A stretch of 8,391 nucleotides of DNA from Xanthobacteraceae bacterium (GCA_025929595.1 JAICQA010000109.1:1-8391); one strand, 5' to 3'; shown: positions 1 to 6,853, counted from the first letter of the stretch. A program made the numbers and translations. Notes: a model not told the origin generated them from the sequence alone.

Positions 1-953
1 CCGGGATAATCGAGGCCCGCCGAGATCGAATGCGCGTCGTTGATCTGGCCGTCGCCGTCCATCAGGAGGTAGGTGCGGTTGCCGTGCAGGACGCCGGGCT
101 TGCCGCCCGCGATCGAGGCGGCGTGCTGGCCGGTCTCGATGCCGTGCCCCGCCGCCTCGACGCCGAAAATCTCGACCGACGGGTCGTCGAGAAAGGGATG
201 AAACAGTCCCATGGCGTTCGAGCCGCCGCCGACGCAGGCGATGAGGCTGTCCGGCAACCGCCCTTCGGCCTCCTGCAACTGCACACGTACTTCGTCGCCG
301 ATCACGCTCTGGAAGTCGCGCACCATGGCGGGGTAGGGGTGCGGGCCGGCAACGGTGCCGATGCAGTAAAAGGTGTTGTCGACATTCGTCACCCAGTCAC
401 GCAGGGCCTCGTTCATCGCATCTTTTAGCGTTTTCGTGCCCGACTGCACGGGCACGACTTCGGCGCCGAGCAGGTTCATGCGGAAGACGTTGGGCTTCTG
501 CCGTTCGACATCGACCGCACCCATGTACACCACGCATTCGAGGCCGAAGCGTGCGCAGGCGGTCGCCGTCGCGACGCCATGCTGGCCCGCCCCGGTTTCC
601 GCGATGATGCGCTTCTTGCCCATGCGGCGTGCGAGCAGAATCTGTCCGAGCACATTGTTGATCTTGTGCGAGCCGGTGTGATTGAGCTCTTCGCGCTTGA
701 GGTAAATCTTCGCACCGCCGAGGTGTTCGGTCAGCCGCTCCGCGAAATAGAGCGGGCTCGGGCGGCCGACATAATGGGTGTGCAGGTCCTTGATCTCGGC
801 GGCGTAGGCGGGATCTTTCTTCGCGTCCTCATAGGCGCGCTCCAGATCGAGGATCAACGGCATCAGCGTCTCGGCGACGAAGCGGCCGCCATAGATGCCG
901 AAGCGGCCGTGTTCGTCCGGTCCAAGCCGCAAGGAATTCGGCGTGTGACTCAC
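1..953 (-). CDS. trpB: Tryptophan synthase beta chain, 3' end cut by window edge
   Basis: PLP-dependent beta subunit of tryptophan synthase. It joins indole, channelled from TrpA, with L-serine to give L-tryptophan in the cytoplasm. About 317 codons are visible. The N-terminus reads MSHTPNSLRLGPDEHGRFG, followed by YGGRFVAETLMPL. The PLP lysine lies in HTGSHKINN (K97), the ETGAGQHG loop follows, and the phosphate-binding GGGSNAMG is at about residues 243-250. All are intact. The family is about 400 residues long, so roughly the last 80-90 are missing beyond position 1. The start is GTG, chosen because it overlaps the trpF stop by 4 bp (GTGA) and has GGAG 8 nt upstream. This indicates translational coupling with trpF. 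trpA would be expected just outside the window, but that is inference. Confidence 0.97.
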   Translation of the reverse strand, partial: MSHTPNSLRLGPDEHGRFGIYGGRFVAETLMPLILDLERAYEDAKKDPAYAAEIKDLHTHYVGRPSPLYFAERLTEHLGGAKIYLKREELNHTGSHKINNVLGQILLARRMGKKRIIAETGAGQHGVATATACARFGLECVVYMGAVDVERQKPNVFRMNLLGAEVVPVQSGTKTLKDAMNEALRDWVTNVDNTFYCIGTVAGPHPYPAMVRDFQSVIGDEVRVQLQEAEGRLPDSLIACVGGGSNAMGLFHPFLDDPSVEIFGVEAAGHGIETGQHAASIAGGKPGVLHGNRTYLLMDGDGQINDAHSISAGLDYP

Positions 954-1618
954 GACGCTTTCTCCGTGACGAGTGCCGCACTCGCAGCGCGCGCATTCGT
1001 GACGAAGGCCGCTATCCTGCTCGCGTCCTTCACGCCCGGACTTTGCTCGACGCCCGACGACACATCGACGGCGTCGGGACGCACGGTGCGAATGGCGGTC
1101 GCAACATTCTCGGGATCGAGCCCGCCCGAGAGCATGACCGGCTTTTCGCGCGGCAGGCGCGCGAGCAGCGTCCAGTCGAAGGCGCGGCCATGGCCGCCGG
1201 GGCGCGTGGCGTCTTTCGGCGGACGCGCATCGAACAAAATGCGCTCGGCGACCGCAGCGTAGGCGGGAACGGCGTCGAGATCGGACGTGTCGGCGACGGG
1301 GAGCGCCTTCATCACCGGGATGCCGGTGCGGCTGCGCACTTCCCTGACGCGCGTGGGTGTCTCCTTGCCGTGCAACTGCAACAGGTCGGGCTTCACTTGG
1401 GCGGCGATGCCTTCCAGGAGCGCGTCGTCGGCGTCCACGATCAGCGCAACGACGAGCGCCTTGCCGCGGGCGCGGGCCGCGAGCTGCGCACCTTCCGCGA
1501 GCGAGACATTGCGTGGGCTCGGCGGGAAAAAGACCAGCCCAACCATGTCCGCGCCCGCCTTCAGGGCCGCGTCCATGGCGCTTAAGTCCTTGATCCCGCA
1601 GATTTTGATTTCGACCAT
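950..1618 (-). CDS. trpF: Phosphoribosylanthranilate isomerase
   Basis: Catalyses the Amadori rearrangement of N-(5'-phosphoribosyl)anthranilate to CdRP, the third step of tryptophan synthesis. It is a single TIM-barrel protein. With the ATG start chosen here it has 222 residues and begins MVEIKICGIKD, which puts the catalytic general-base cysteine at C7, as in the family. The general-acid aspartate is D130 in ILFDARPP. The phosphate-binding parts are GGHG (141-144), LSGGLDPENV (163-172) and DVSSGVEQSPGVKD (185-198). An in-frame GTG at 1654 would add 12 residues and sits 6 bp after the previous stop with GAGGG close by. I prefer the ATG because homologues begin near the KICGI strand, but its Shine-Dalgarno sequence is weak, so the start is not certain. 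It overlaps trpB by 4 bp. Confidence 0.95.
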   Translation of the reverse strand: MVEIKICGIKDLSAMDAALKAGADMVGLVFFPPSPRNVSLAEGAQLAARARGKALVVALIVDADDALLEGIAAQVKPDLLQLHGKETPTRVREVRSRTGIPVMKALPVADTSDLDAVPAYAAVAERILFDARPPKDATRPGGHGRAFDWTLLARLPREKPVMLSGGLDPENVATAIRTVRPDAVDVSSGVEQSPGVKDASRIAAFVTNARAASAALVTEKAS

Positions 1619-1660
1619 GGCTTTCGATGGCACGGCCTTGGGTGCCTTGTCCACAGGCCC

Positions 1661-2608
1661 TCAGGATCCGCCGACGCGCTTCCAAACAAGCACCGCCGCG
1701 GCCAAATCCTCGAGCGCCGTGCCGGCCGACTTGAACAGGGTGATTTCCTCGGCCCCACCCCTGCCCGTCACCTCGCCGCGGCAAAGCTGAAAAAGATCGC
1801 CCAATACGTCGCGCTCTTGGATGACGCCGCGTTGCAAAGGCTGGAGCAGGTCGCCCGCCTCTTCCATGGCGTGCCGCGTATCGACGTAAATGCGCGAGCG
1901 GGTGAGCGTCTCGTCATCGGATTCGCGCATGGTCGGCTTGAAGCCGCCGACCAGATCGACATGCGCGCCCGGCTTCAGCCACGCGCCTTTCAAGACGGGT
2001 TTATCTGCGCCGGTCAGGCCGGTAACGATATCGGCCTCGCGGACGGCGCCTTCAAGATCGGGGACGGCGCGCGCGGGCAGACCAGCGGCCTTAAGACTTT
2101 CCGCAACGTCTTCGGCGCGATTCACCGTTCGATTCCAAATGGAGATGTCGCGGATCGGACGCGCGGCGGAATGGGCTTTCGCAAAGAACGGCGCCAGCGC
2201 ACCGGCGCCGATGATCAGGTGGCGGCTTGCGTCCGCGCGCGCGAGGTAGCGCGCGGCGAGCGCGGATGCGGCCGCCGTACGCCAGCGCGTGAGTAGGCCG
2301 CCGTCCATGATCGCGAGCGGAATGCCGGTCTCGCCCGAGAGCAGCATGTAGCTGCCGGTGAGGCTCGGGATGCCCTTGGCGAGATTGGTGGGGAAAATCG
2401 CGATCGCTTTGATGCCGACGAAGGATTCTTTTTGCCCTTCCGTCCAGGCCGGCATGAGCAGGAGCGTTGCTTCCGCGCCGGGGCGCGGGATCGCCACGTG
2501 GGCGCGCGGCGGAATTTTGATATCGGCGCGAAAGGCGTTGTCGAGCGCATCGATCAGCGCCGGAAAGTCGAGCGCCCGGTCGATCTCATCCGGAGCAATG
2601 ACGCGCAT
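1661..2608 (-). CDS. Ornithine cyclodeaminase / mu-crystallin family protein
   Basis: A 315-residue NAD(P)-dependent enzyme of the ornithine cyclodeaminase/mu-crystallin family. Members include ornithine cyclodeaminase, alanine dehydrogenase (archaeal type), ketimine reductase and delta-1-pyrroline-2-carboxylate reductase; the substrate cannot be read from sequence. Visible family features are K67 in VGIKAIAIFP, the arginine of TRWRTAAASALAARYL (R110), the Rossmann glycine motif GAGALA (134-139), IWNRT (158-161 plus T) after the second strand, TGLTGADKPVL (196-206), and GGFKPTMRESDDE (221-233), where D231 fits the catalytic aspartate. FKSAGTALEDLAAA near the C-terminus is also typical. The ATG at 2608 was chosen because it matches the family N-terminus and lies 7 bp after the lapA stop; a farther upstream ATG (2680) would overlap lapA and add unlike sequence. 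It ends 42 bp before the preferred trpF start and is probably co-transcribed with it. Confidence 0.9.
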   Translation of the reverse strand: MRVIAPDEIDRALDFPALIDALDNAFRADIKIPPRAHVAIPRPGAEATLLLMPAWTEGQKESFVGIKAIAIFPTNLAKGIPSLTGSYMLLSGETGIPLAIMDGGLLTRWRTAAASALAARYLARADASRHLIIGAGALAPFFAKAHSAARPIRDISIWNRTVNRAEDVAESLKAAGLPARAVPDLEGAVREADIVTGLTGADKPVLKGAWLKPGAHVDLVGGFKPTMRESDDETLTRSRIYVDTRHAMEEAGDLLQPLQRGVIQERDVLGDLFQLCRGEVTGRGGAEEITLFKSAGTALEDLAAAVLVWKRVGGS

Positions 2609-2615
2609 ATGCCGG

Positions 2616-2960
2616 TCAGTGCGGGGGCAACATCGGCGGTACGACGCCGGGCGACTGCCGCACGATGCGCCCTTCTGCATCCGCCCTTTCCGCCTTCAGC
2701 CGCGCCACTTCTTGCTCGGCGCGGCGCGCGGCCATGCGCCAATGCAGCTTGCCGAACCAGACCGCCACGCCGCCGATGATGACGCCGGCAATCAGCGCGA
2801 TGAAGATCAGCAGAAACATCGGCAGTTCGACCGCGTAAGCGGGCGCGTCAGCCGAAAACGGATCGAGCGAGACCGTGACCCAACGGCGGTTGGCGACGGC
2901 GAACAGCAGAACGATCCCCGCGAGCGGGGCAATGACGATCCATGCGAGGAGCTTTCGCAT
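2616..2960 (-). CDS. lapA: LapA (DUF1049) domain inner-membrane protein
   Basis: A 114-residue small membrane protein of the LapA/YciS type. In E. coli, LapA works with LapB in lipopolysaccharide assembly and LpxC control; that role is transferred here by family and is not shown by the sequence. There are two hydrophobic segments, at about residues 5-23 and 47-69, joined by a short loop with the family-like NRRWVTVSLDPFS stretch. A charged, alanine-rich helix likely to form a coiled coil follows at about 71-98, then a proline-rich tail ending in MLPPH. The layout (TM-loop-TM-coiled coil) fits the family. The start ATG has GAGG 4 nt upstream. It lies 29 bp after ihfB, and this ihfB-lapA pairing is common in proteobacteria. 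Confidence 0.88.
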   Translation of the reverse strand: MRKLLAWIVIAPLAGIVLLFAVANRRWVTVSLDPFSADAPAYAVELPMFLLIFIALIAGVIIGGVAVWFGKLHWRMAARRAEQEVARLKAERADAEGRIVRQSPGVVPPMLPPH

Positions 2961-2989
2961 CCGGCCTCACTCAGCGCGCAGAATTCGGA

Positions 2990-3277
2990 TCAGCGGGGGC
3001 GGCGGTTCAGCCGCTCGCGCATTTCCTTGCCGGTCTTGAAGTAGGGCACGACCTTCTCGGTCACCTTGACCTGCTCGCCGGTGCGCGGGTTGCGCCCGAG
3101 ACGCGCCGGCCGTTCCTTGACGGAAAAGGCGCCGAAGCCGCGCAGCTCGACACGGTCGCCGCGCGCCAGCGCGCGGGTAATCTCGTCAAGAATGGCATCG
3201 ACGATGTTCTCTACATCGCGCTGATAGAGATGCGGATTGGTCTCAGCGATCCGCTGCACGAGTTCGGACTTGATCAT
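2990..3277 (-). CDS. ihfB: Integration host factor subunit beta
   Basis: The DNA-bending nucleoid protein IHF beta, which acts as a heterodimer with IHF alpha in recombination, replication and sigma-54-type transcription. It has 95 residues, the usual size. It begins MIKSELVQRIAE, as is typical for IHF beta. The HU/IHF signature spans GFGAFSVKERPARLGRNP (48-64 or so) and is followed by RTGEQVKV; P64 is the proline that inserts between DNA base pairs. The C-terminal helix carries VPYFKTGKEMRERL. The ATG at 3277 was chosen over an in-frame ATG at 3313, because the 12 extra residues are not family-like and would run through the hairpin after sppA. The Shine-Dalgarno sequence is weak (GGGGGCGG lies some way upstream). 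The gap to sppA is 57 bp. Confidence 0.96.
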   Translation of the reverse strand: MIKSELVQRIAETNPHLYQRDVENIVDAILDEITRALARGDRVELRGFGAFSVKERPARLGRNPRTGEQVKVTEKVVPYFKTGKEMRERLNRRPR

Positions 3278-3300
3278 TACGCTCAGCCGCCCCCGAGCTG

Positions 3301-3325
3301 AAAACCCGAACAATCAAAACGGGTT
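3301..3325 (-). terminator. Weak hairpin between sppA and ihfB, possible terminator
   Basis: Read on the minus strand, AACCCG (3325-3320) pairs with CGGGTT (3308-3303) across an 11-nt T-rich loop, and two more T follow (3302-3301). The stem is only 6 bp and the T-tract is short, so termination would be partial at best. It sits 9 bp after the sppA stop and about 24 bp before the ihfB start. It could mark the end of the sppA transcript or reduce read-through into ihfB. Confidence 0.35.
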
Positions 3326-3334
3326 GGATGGACT

Positions 3335-4309
3335 TCAATCCGTCAAAGAAGGGTGCCAGAGGGCCAATAGGCCGTCAAGCTGCGCGCGGGCGGCGGCGTT
3401 GTGCATCGCTTCGCTCGAAAGCAGCGCACCAGCGAGCGGCAGCCCCAGCGCCCGCACCACGCCGCCTGCAGTTTCAAGCCAACTGAACTCGGAACCGAAC
3501 CGGCCGGCGCGCCAATCGCGCACGCGCAGATCGCTTGAAACATTCTTGTTCTTTTCCAGCCATTCTCGGGCGGCACGTTCGCCGCCGAGCTCGTCGACAA
3601 GCTTGAGCGGCATCGCCTGATTGGCCGTAAAGACGCGACCATCGGCGGCCTGCGCAAGCTCCGCACCGTCGATCTTGCGGCGCTCACGTACGAGCGTACG
3701 GAACCAGTCGTAGCTGTCGAGCACGAGCGCCTCCATCGCCTTGCGCTCCTCGGGCGAGGTCGGAGAATACGGATTTGGCTCGGCCTTAAGCGGCGACGAC
3801 TTGATGTCTTCGACGGTCACGCCGAGCGTCTTCAGCAGTTCGCTGACATTCGGGTTCTGGAAGATGACGCCGATCGAGCCGACAATCGCGTTGCGGTGCG
3901 CGAAGATGCGGTCGGTGCCAAGCGCCGCGACGTAGCCGCCAGAAGCGGCGAGACCGTTGACGACGGCGACCACCGGCTTCTTCTCCGCGAGGCGGCGCAA
4001 AGCGTCGTAGAGCTGCTCGGCGCCCACGACCGTGCCGCCCGGACTGTCGATCGCGACAATCACGGCTTCGGCGCCCGAGCGGCCGATCCGCTCCAGCATT
4101 TTGATCCGCTCGCGGTCGGTGCGGATGACGCCGCCGACGGTCACGCGCGCCACATGCGCGCGCGATTCGCCGATCAATCCGGCGCCACCTGACGCGGCAT
4201 AGACCGCGGCGATCACAACCACAACGGCGATCAGCGCCAGCGTGCGCCAGAGCGTCACCCTGCGCCGCAGCCGGCGACGGTCGACGATGGCATCGGCATC
4301 GAGGGACAT
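3335..4309 (-). CDS. sppA: Signal peptide peptidase SppA, short S49 type
   Basis: A membrane-anchored serine protease of MEROPS family S49 that degrades cleaved signal peptides. It has 324 residues, which is the single-domain form (about 36 kDa) and not the duplicated 67-kDa E. coli form. An arginine-rich cytoplasmic N-terminus (11-17) precedes one transmembrane segment at about 21-40, so the catalytic domain faces the periplasm. The nucleophile is S123 in GLAASGGYVAA. The general base is probably K175 in KSSPLKAEPNP; the Ser-Lys spacing of 52 equals that of B. subtilis SppA (S147/K199). AIDSPGGTVVG (86-96) and VGSIGVIFQNPN (143-154) are also family motifs. The start ATG has GGAGG 6 nt upstream. 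The gap of about 127 bp before it suggests its own promoter, but I cannot point to a convincing one. Confidence 0.95.
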   Translation of the reverse strand: MSLDADAIVDRRRLRRRVTLWRTLALIAVVVVIAAVYAASGGAGLIGESRAHVARVTVGGVIRTDRERIKMLERIGRSGAEAVIVAIDSPGGTVVGAEQLYDALRRLAEKKPVVAVVNGLAASGGYVAALGTDRIFAHRNAIVGSIGVIFQNPNVSELLKTLGVTVEDIKSSPLKAEPNPYSPTSPEERKAMEALVLDSYDWFRTLVRERRKIDGAELAQAADGRVFTANQAMPLKLVDELGGERAAREWLEKNKNVSSDLRVRDWRAGRFGSEFSWLETAGGVVRALGLPLAGALLSSEAMHNAAARAQLDGLLALWHPSLTD

Positions 4310-4436
4310 GGCAAGCCTCCGTTGGGGCGACTGCTGGCTTGAGTCGCATCGGCGCGGAGACTAGAGCCGCGCCTGCGGCGGCTTCAAGGCATTGCGGCGA
4401 CAGGGTAATCGAAACGGAAACGACGCGAGAAGCGCG

Positions 4437-5000
4437 TCAATCCTGCATGAAGTCGTTGCGCGTGAAGAGCGCGTCGAAGGGGACGTTGGCGGCTGCAAAG
4501 CTCTCCGCGGCACCTTCGAGCCGGTCGACCATGGAGAGGACGAGCACGACCTCCGCGCCCGCCGCGCGCACTTCCTCCACCGCCTGGATGGCCGAGCCGC
4601 CCGTAGTGGTCACGTCCTCGAGGATCGCGACCTTCCGGCCGGCGACGCTGTCGACACCGTCGATGCGCTTTTTCGTGCCGTGATCCTTGACCGCCTTGCG
4701 CACGAAGAAGCCGGGGATGGGTTTGCCGGCTTCAAAGCTGAACGCCGATACGGACGCAATCAACGGCACCGCGCCCATTTCCAGCCCGCCGACGAGATCG
4801 ACCTCGAGCTTTGAGAGCCGCGCCAGGATGAGGCGCGCGAGGAGCGCGGCCCCTTCCGGATGGAACATGGTGGGCTTCATGTCGAAGTAGAAATTGCTCT
4901 CACGGCCCGAAGCGAGAACGATCTTCTTGCGGCCGAAGGAGCGCTCGGCGATCAGCTCGATCAGGCGGGCACGGATCGCGGCGGTGTCGGTCTGGTTCAT
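4437..5000 (-). CDS. pyrE: Orotate phosphoribosyltransferase
   Basis: Transfers the ribose phosphate of PRPP to orotate, giving orotidine 5'-phosphate, the fifth step of UMP synthesis. It has 187 residues, shorter than E. coli PyrE (213), but similar to the short form found in some Hyphomicrobiales. LASGRESNFYFDMKP (29-43) is the orotate-side N-terminal motif and GGLEMGAVPL (71-80) a core loop. FFVRKAVKDHGTKK (98-111) is the mobile catalytic loop with its lysines, and the PRPP-binding motif VAILEDVTTTGGSA (125-138) is intact. The ATG start gives the expected N-terminus, although only a weak Shine-Dalgarno sequence is visible. It is isolated from rpsA by 90 bp containing a strong hairpin, and from sppA by about 127 bp, so it looks like an extra unit set into the rpsA-sppA interval. 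Confidence 0.96.
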   Translation of the reverse strand: MNQTDTAAIRARLIELIAERSFGRKKIVLASGRESNFYFDMKPTMFHPEGAALLARLILARLSKLEVDLVGGLEMGAVPLIASVSAFSFEAGKPIPGFFVRKAVKDHGTKKRIDGVDSVAGRKVAILEDVTTTGGSAIQAVEEVRAAGAEVVLVLSMVDRLEGAAESFAAANVPFDALFTRNDFMQD

Positions 5001-5047
5001 GTGCGCCGTTTTAGCCGCCCGGCCGCGCGGGGACCAGCCGAATGCAG

Positions 5048-5085
5048 AACCGGCCGGGGTTTTCCCGGCCGGTTTTTGTCTTTTC
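5048..5085. terminator. Perfect 11-bp hairpin after rpsA, T-tract on the plus strand
   Basis: Positions 5048-5058 and 5064-5074 form a perfect 11-bp GC-rich inverted repeat (core CCGGCCGGG) around a 5-nt loop (GTTTT on plus). It lies 17 bp after the rpsA stop, where an rpsA terminator would be expected. On the minus strand, the direction of the genes, only two T (part of the stem) and then CTGCATT follow. On the plus strand the repeat runs into TTTTTGTCTTTT. The structure therefore looks like a better intrinsic terminator for antisense transcription than for rpsA itself; on the rpsA side it may act as a weak terminator or a 3' end stabiliser. Confidence 0.65.
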
Positions 5086-5090
5086 GCTGA

Positions 5091-6800
5091 TCAGTCCTTT
5101 TTCTCGCTGCGCTGTTTCAGTGCGCTGCCGAGAATGTCGCCGAGCGTCGCGCCCGAATCGGACGAGCCGTACTGGGCGACCGCCTCCTTCTCCTCGGCGA
5201 TTTCGAGCGCCTTGATGGAGACGGAGATCTTGCGCGCGCGCTTGTCGAAGAGCGTGACACGAGCGTCGAACTTGTCGCCGACGGCGAAACGCTCGGCGCG
5301 CTGCTCGGCGCGGTCGCGCGAGAGGTCGGAGCGCTTGACGAAGGAGCTGAGGTCGGTGCCGACGATCTTCACGTCGAGGCCCGCATCCTGCACGCCGGTC
5401 ACTTCGCAGGTGACGACTCCGCCCTTCTTGATGTCGCCCGCTTCGGCGAAGGGATCGCCCTGGAGCTGCTTGATGCCGAGCGAGATGCGTTCCTTCTCGA
5501 CGTCCACGTCGAGAACGACGACCTTCACCATGTCGCCCTTCTTGTACTCCTCGATCACCTGCTCGCCCGGACGGTTCCAGTCGAGATCGGAGAGGTGAAC
5601 CATGCCGTCCACGTCGCCTTCGAGGCCGAGGAAGAGACCGAACTCGGTCTTGTTCTTGACTTCGCCTTCGATGGTGGCGCCGACCGGATGCTTCTCGGCG
5701 AAAGCGTCCCACGGATTGGCGAGCGTCTGCTTGAGGCCGAGCGAAATGCGGCGCTTGACCGGATCGACTTCGAGGATCGCGACTTCCACTTCCTGCGAGG
5801 TGGAGACGATCTTGCCCGGGTGAAGATTCTTCTTCGTCCAGGACATTTCGGAGACGTGGACGAGTCCCTCGATGCCGGGCTCCAGCTCCACGAACGCGCC
5901 GTAGTCGGTGATGTTGGTGACGCGGCCTGTGACCTTGGCGCCGACTGGGTACTTGCCTTCGATGCCTTCCCACGGATCGCCCTGCAACTGCTTCATACCG
6001 AGCGAGATGCGGTGCGTCTCGTGGTTGATCTTGATGATCTTCACCTTGACCGTCTGGCCGATCGATACGACCTCGGTCGGGTGATTGACGCGGCGCCAGG
6101 CGATGTCGGTGACATGCAGCAACCCGTCGATGCCGCCGAGATCGACGAAGGCGCCGTAGTCGGTGATGTTCTTCACCACGCCATCGACAACCTGGCCTTC
6201 CTCAAGCGAGGAGACGAGCTCCTGACGCTGGCCGGCGCGTGTCTCTTCGAGCACCGTACGGCGCGAGACGACGATGTTGCCGCGCCGGCGATCCATCTTG
6301 AGGATCTGGAACGGCTGCGAATTGTGCATGAGCGGTCCGATGTCGCGGATCGGACGGATGTCGACCTGGCTTCGCGGCAGGAAGGCAACGGCGCCGTCGA
6401 GATCAACAGTGTAGCCGCCCTTGACCTGATTGAAGATCACGCCCGTGACCTTCTGATTGTCCTGGAACGCCTTCTCGAGCCGCACCCACGACTCTTCGCG
6501 CTTCGCCTTGTCGCGCGAGAGGACCGCTTCACCCAACGCATTCTCGATGCGATCGAGGAAGACTTCGACTTCGTCGCCAACCTTCAGGCCCGCCGACTCG
6601 CGGCCGGGGCCTGCAAATTCCTTCATGGGCACGCGGCCCTCGGTCTTCAGACCGATGTCGATGACGGCGATATCTTTTTCGATCGCGACGACCTTGCCCT
6701 TAACGACGGAGCCTTCCTGCATTTCGGAACGGCCGAAGGACTCCTCAAGCAGGGCGGCAAAATCCTCCCGGGTTGGATGGGTGGTGGCGGTAGCGGGCAT
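5091..6800 (-). CDS. rpsA: 30S ribosomal protein S1
   Basis: The largest 30S protein. It binds mRNA and helps structured or leader-poor messages onto the ribosome. It has 569 residues, close to E. coli S1 (557). Six S1 (OB-fold) repeats can be followed at about 28-98, 115-181, 202-270, 287-357, 374-444 and 458-531. Repeats 3-5 are the closest to one another and carry the classic NITDYGAFVDLGGIDGLLHV (211-230) and NITDYGAFVELEPGIEGLVH (296-315) patterns. Repeats 1 and 2 are the divergent, ribosome-binding pair. The C-terminal tail includes SGATLGDILGSALKQR (549-564), which I take as typical of alphaproteobacterial S1. The ATG start has AGAGGAG 5 nt upstream. It lies 53 bp after cmk, the standard cmk-rpsA order. 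Confidence 0.98.
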   Translation of the reverse strand: MPATATTHPTREDFAALLEESFGRSEMQEGSVVKGKVVAIEKDIAVIDIGLKTEGRVPMKEFAGPGRESAGLKVGDEVEVFLDRIENALGEAVLSRDKAKREESWVRLEKAFQDNQKVTGVIFNQVKGGYTVDLDGAVAFLPRSQVDIRPIRDIGPLMHNSQPFQILKMDRRRGNIVVSRRTVLEETRAGQRQELVSSLEEGQVVDGVVKNITDYGAFVDLGGIDGLLHVTDIAWRRVNHPTEVVSIGQTVKVKIIKINHETHRISLGMKQLQGDPWEGIEGKYPVGAKVTGRVTNITDYGAFVELEPGIEGLVHVSEMSWTKKNLHPGKIVSTSQEVEVAILEVDPVKRRISLGLKQTLANPWDAFAEKHPVGATIEGEVKNKTEFGLFLGLEGDVDGMVHLSDLDWNRPGEQVIEEYKKGDMVKVVVLDVDVEKERISLGIKQLQGDPFAEAGDIKKGGVVTCEVTGVQDAGLDVKIVGTDLSSFVKRSDLSRDRAEQRAERFAVGDKFDARVTLFDKRARKISVSIKALEIAEEKEAVAQYGSSDSGATLGDILGSALKQRSEKKD

Positions 6801-6805
6801 TCAGG

Positions 6806-6812
6806 CTCCTCT
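6806..6812 (-). promoter_or_regulatory. Strong Shine-Dalgarno sequence of rpsA
   Basis: AGAGGAG on the minus strand, 5 nt before the ATG at 6800. It fixes the rpsA start, and it is the best match to the anti-Shine-Dalgarno sequence among the starts in this window, as expected for a highly expressed ribosomal protein. It begins only 7 nt after the T-tract of the cmk-rpsA hairpin. Confidence 0.8.
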
Positions 6813-6819
6813 AAACGGC

Positions 6820-6846
6820 AAAAAGGGCGCGGGCGGTGCCGCACCC
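6820..6846 (-). terminator. Terminator-like hairpin in the cmk-rpsA gap
   Basis: Read on the minus strand, GGGTGC (6846-6841) can pair with GCGCCC (6830-6825; one G-U pair) around a 10-nt loop, and TTTTT (6824-6820) follows at once. This has the form of an intrinsic terminator. It begins 7 nt after the cmk stop and ends 7 nt before the rpsA Shine-Dalgarno sequence. It may end part of the aroA-cmk transcripts or act in the rpsA leader. A competing pairing (GGGTG with CGCCC) uses the loop. The stem is short, so this is a candidate only. Confidence 0.45.
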
Positions 6847-6853
6847 TCTTTCA

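Noticed and set aside
579..1585. Plus-strand open frames opposite trpB and trpF (up to 227 codons)
   Set aside because: Both are shadows of the confirmed trp genes, which have intact catalytic motifs; the plus-strand products resemble no known family.
2609..2680. Upstream ATG extending the cyclodeaminase-family gene by 24 residues
   Set aside because: The added residues are cysteine- and arginine-rich, unlike the family N-terminus, and would overlap the lapA coding end by about 65 bp.
3278..3313. Upstream ATG extending ihfB by 12 residues
   Set aside because: IHF beta proteins normally begin at the M-I/T-K-S-E-L strand; the extension would translate through the sppA-ihfB hairpin.
4310..4436. 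Possible sigma-70-like promoter for sppA (TTGAAG at 4387-4382, TAGTCT at 4363-4358, 18-nt spacer)
   Set aside because: Both boxes are poor matches and such pairs arise by chance in 127 bp. The small GCCGC/GCGGC stem in the spacer lacks a T-tract and is no better supported.
5011..5973. Minus-strand open frame of 320 codons inside rpsA
   Set aside because: Its product is arginine-rich low-complexity sequence, as expected from reading rpsA in the wrong frame; rpsA's six S1 repeats fully explain the region.
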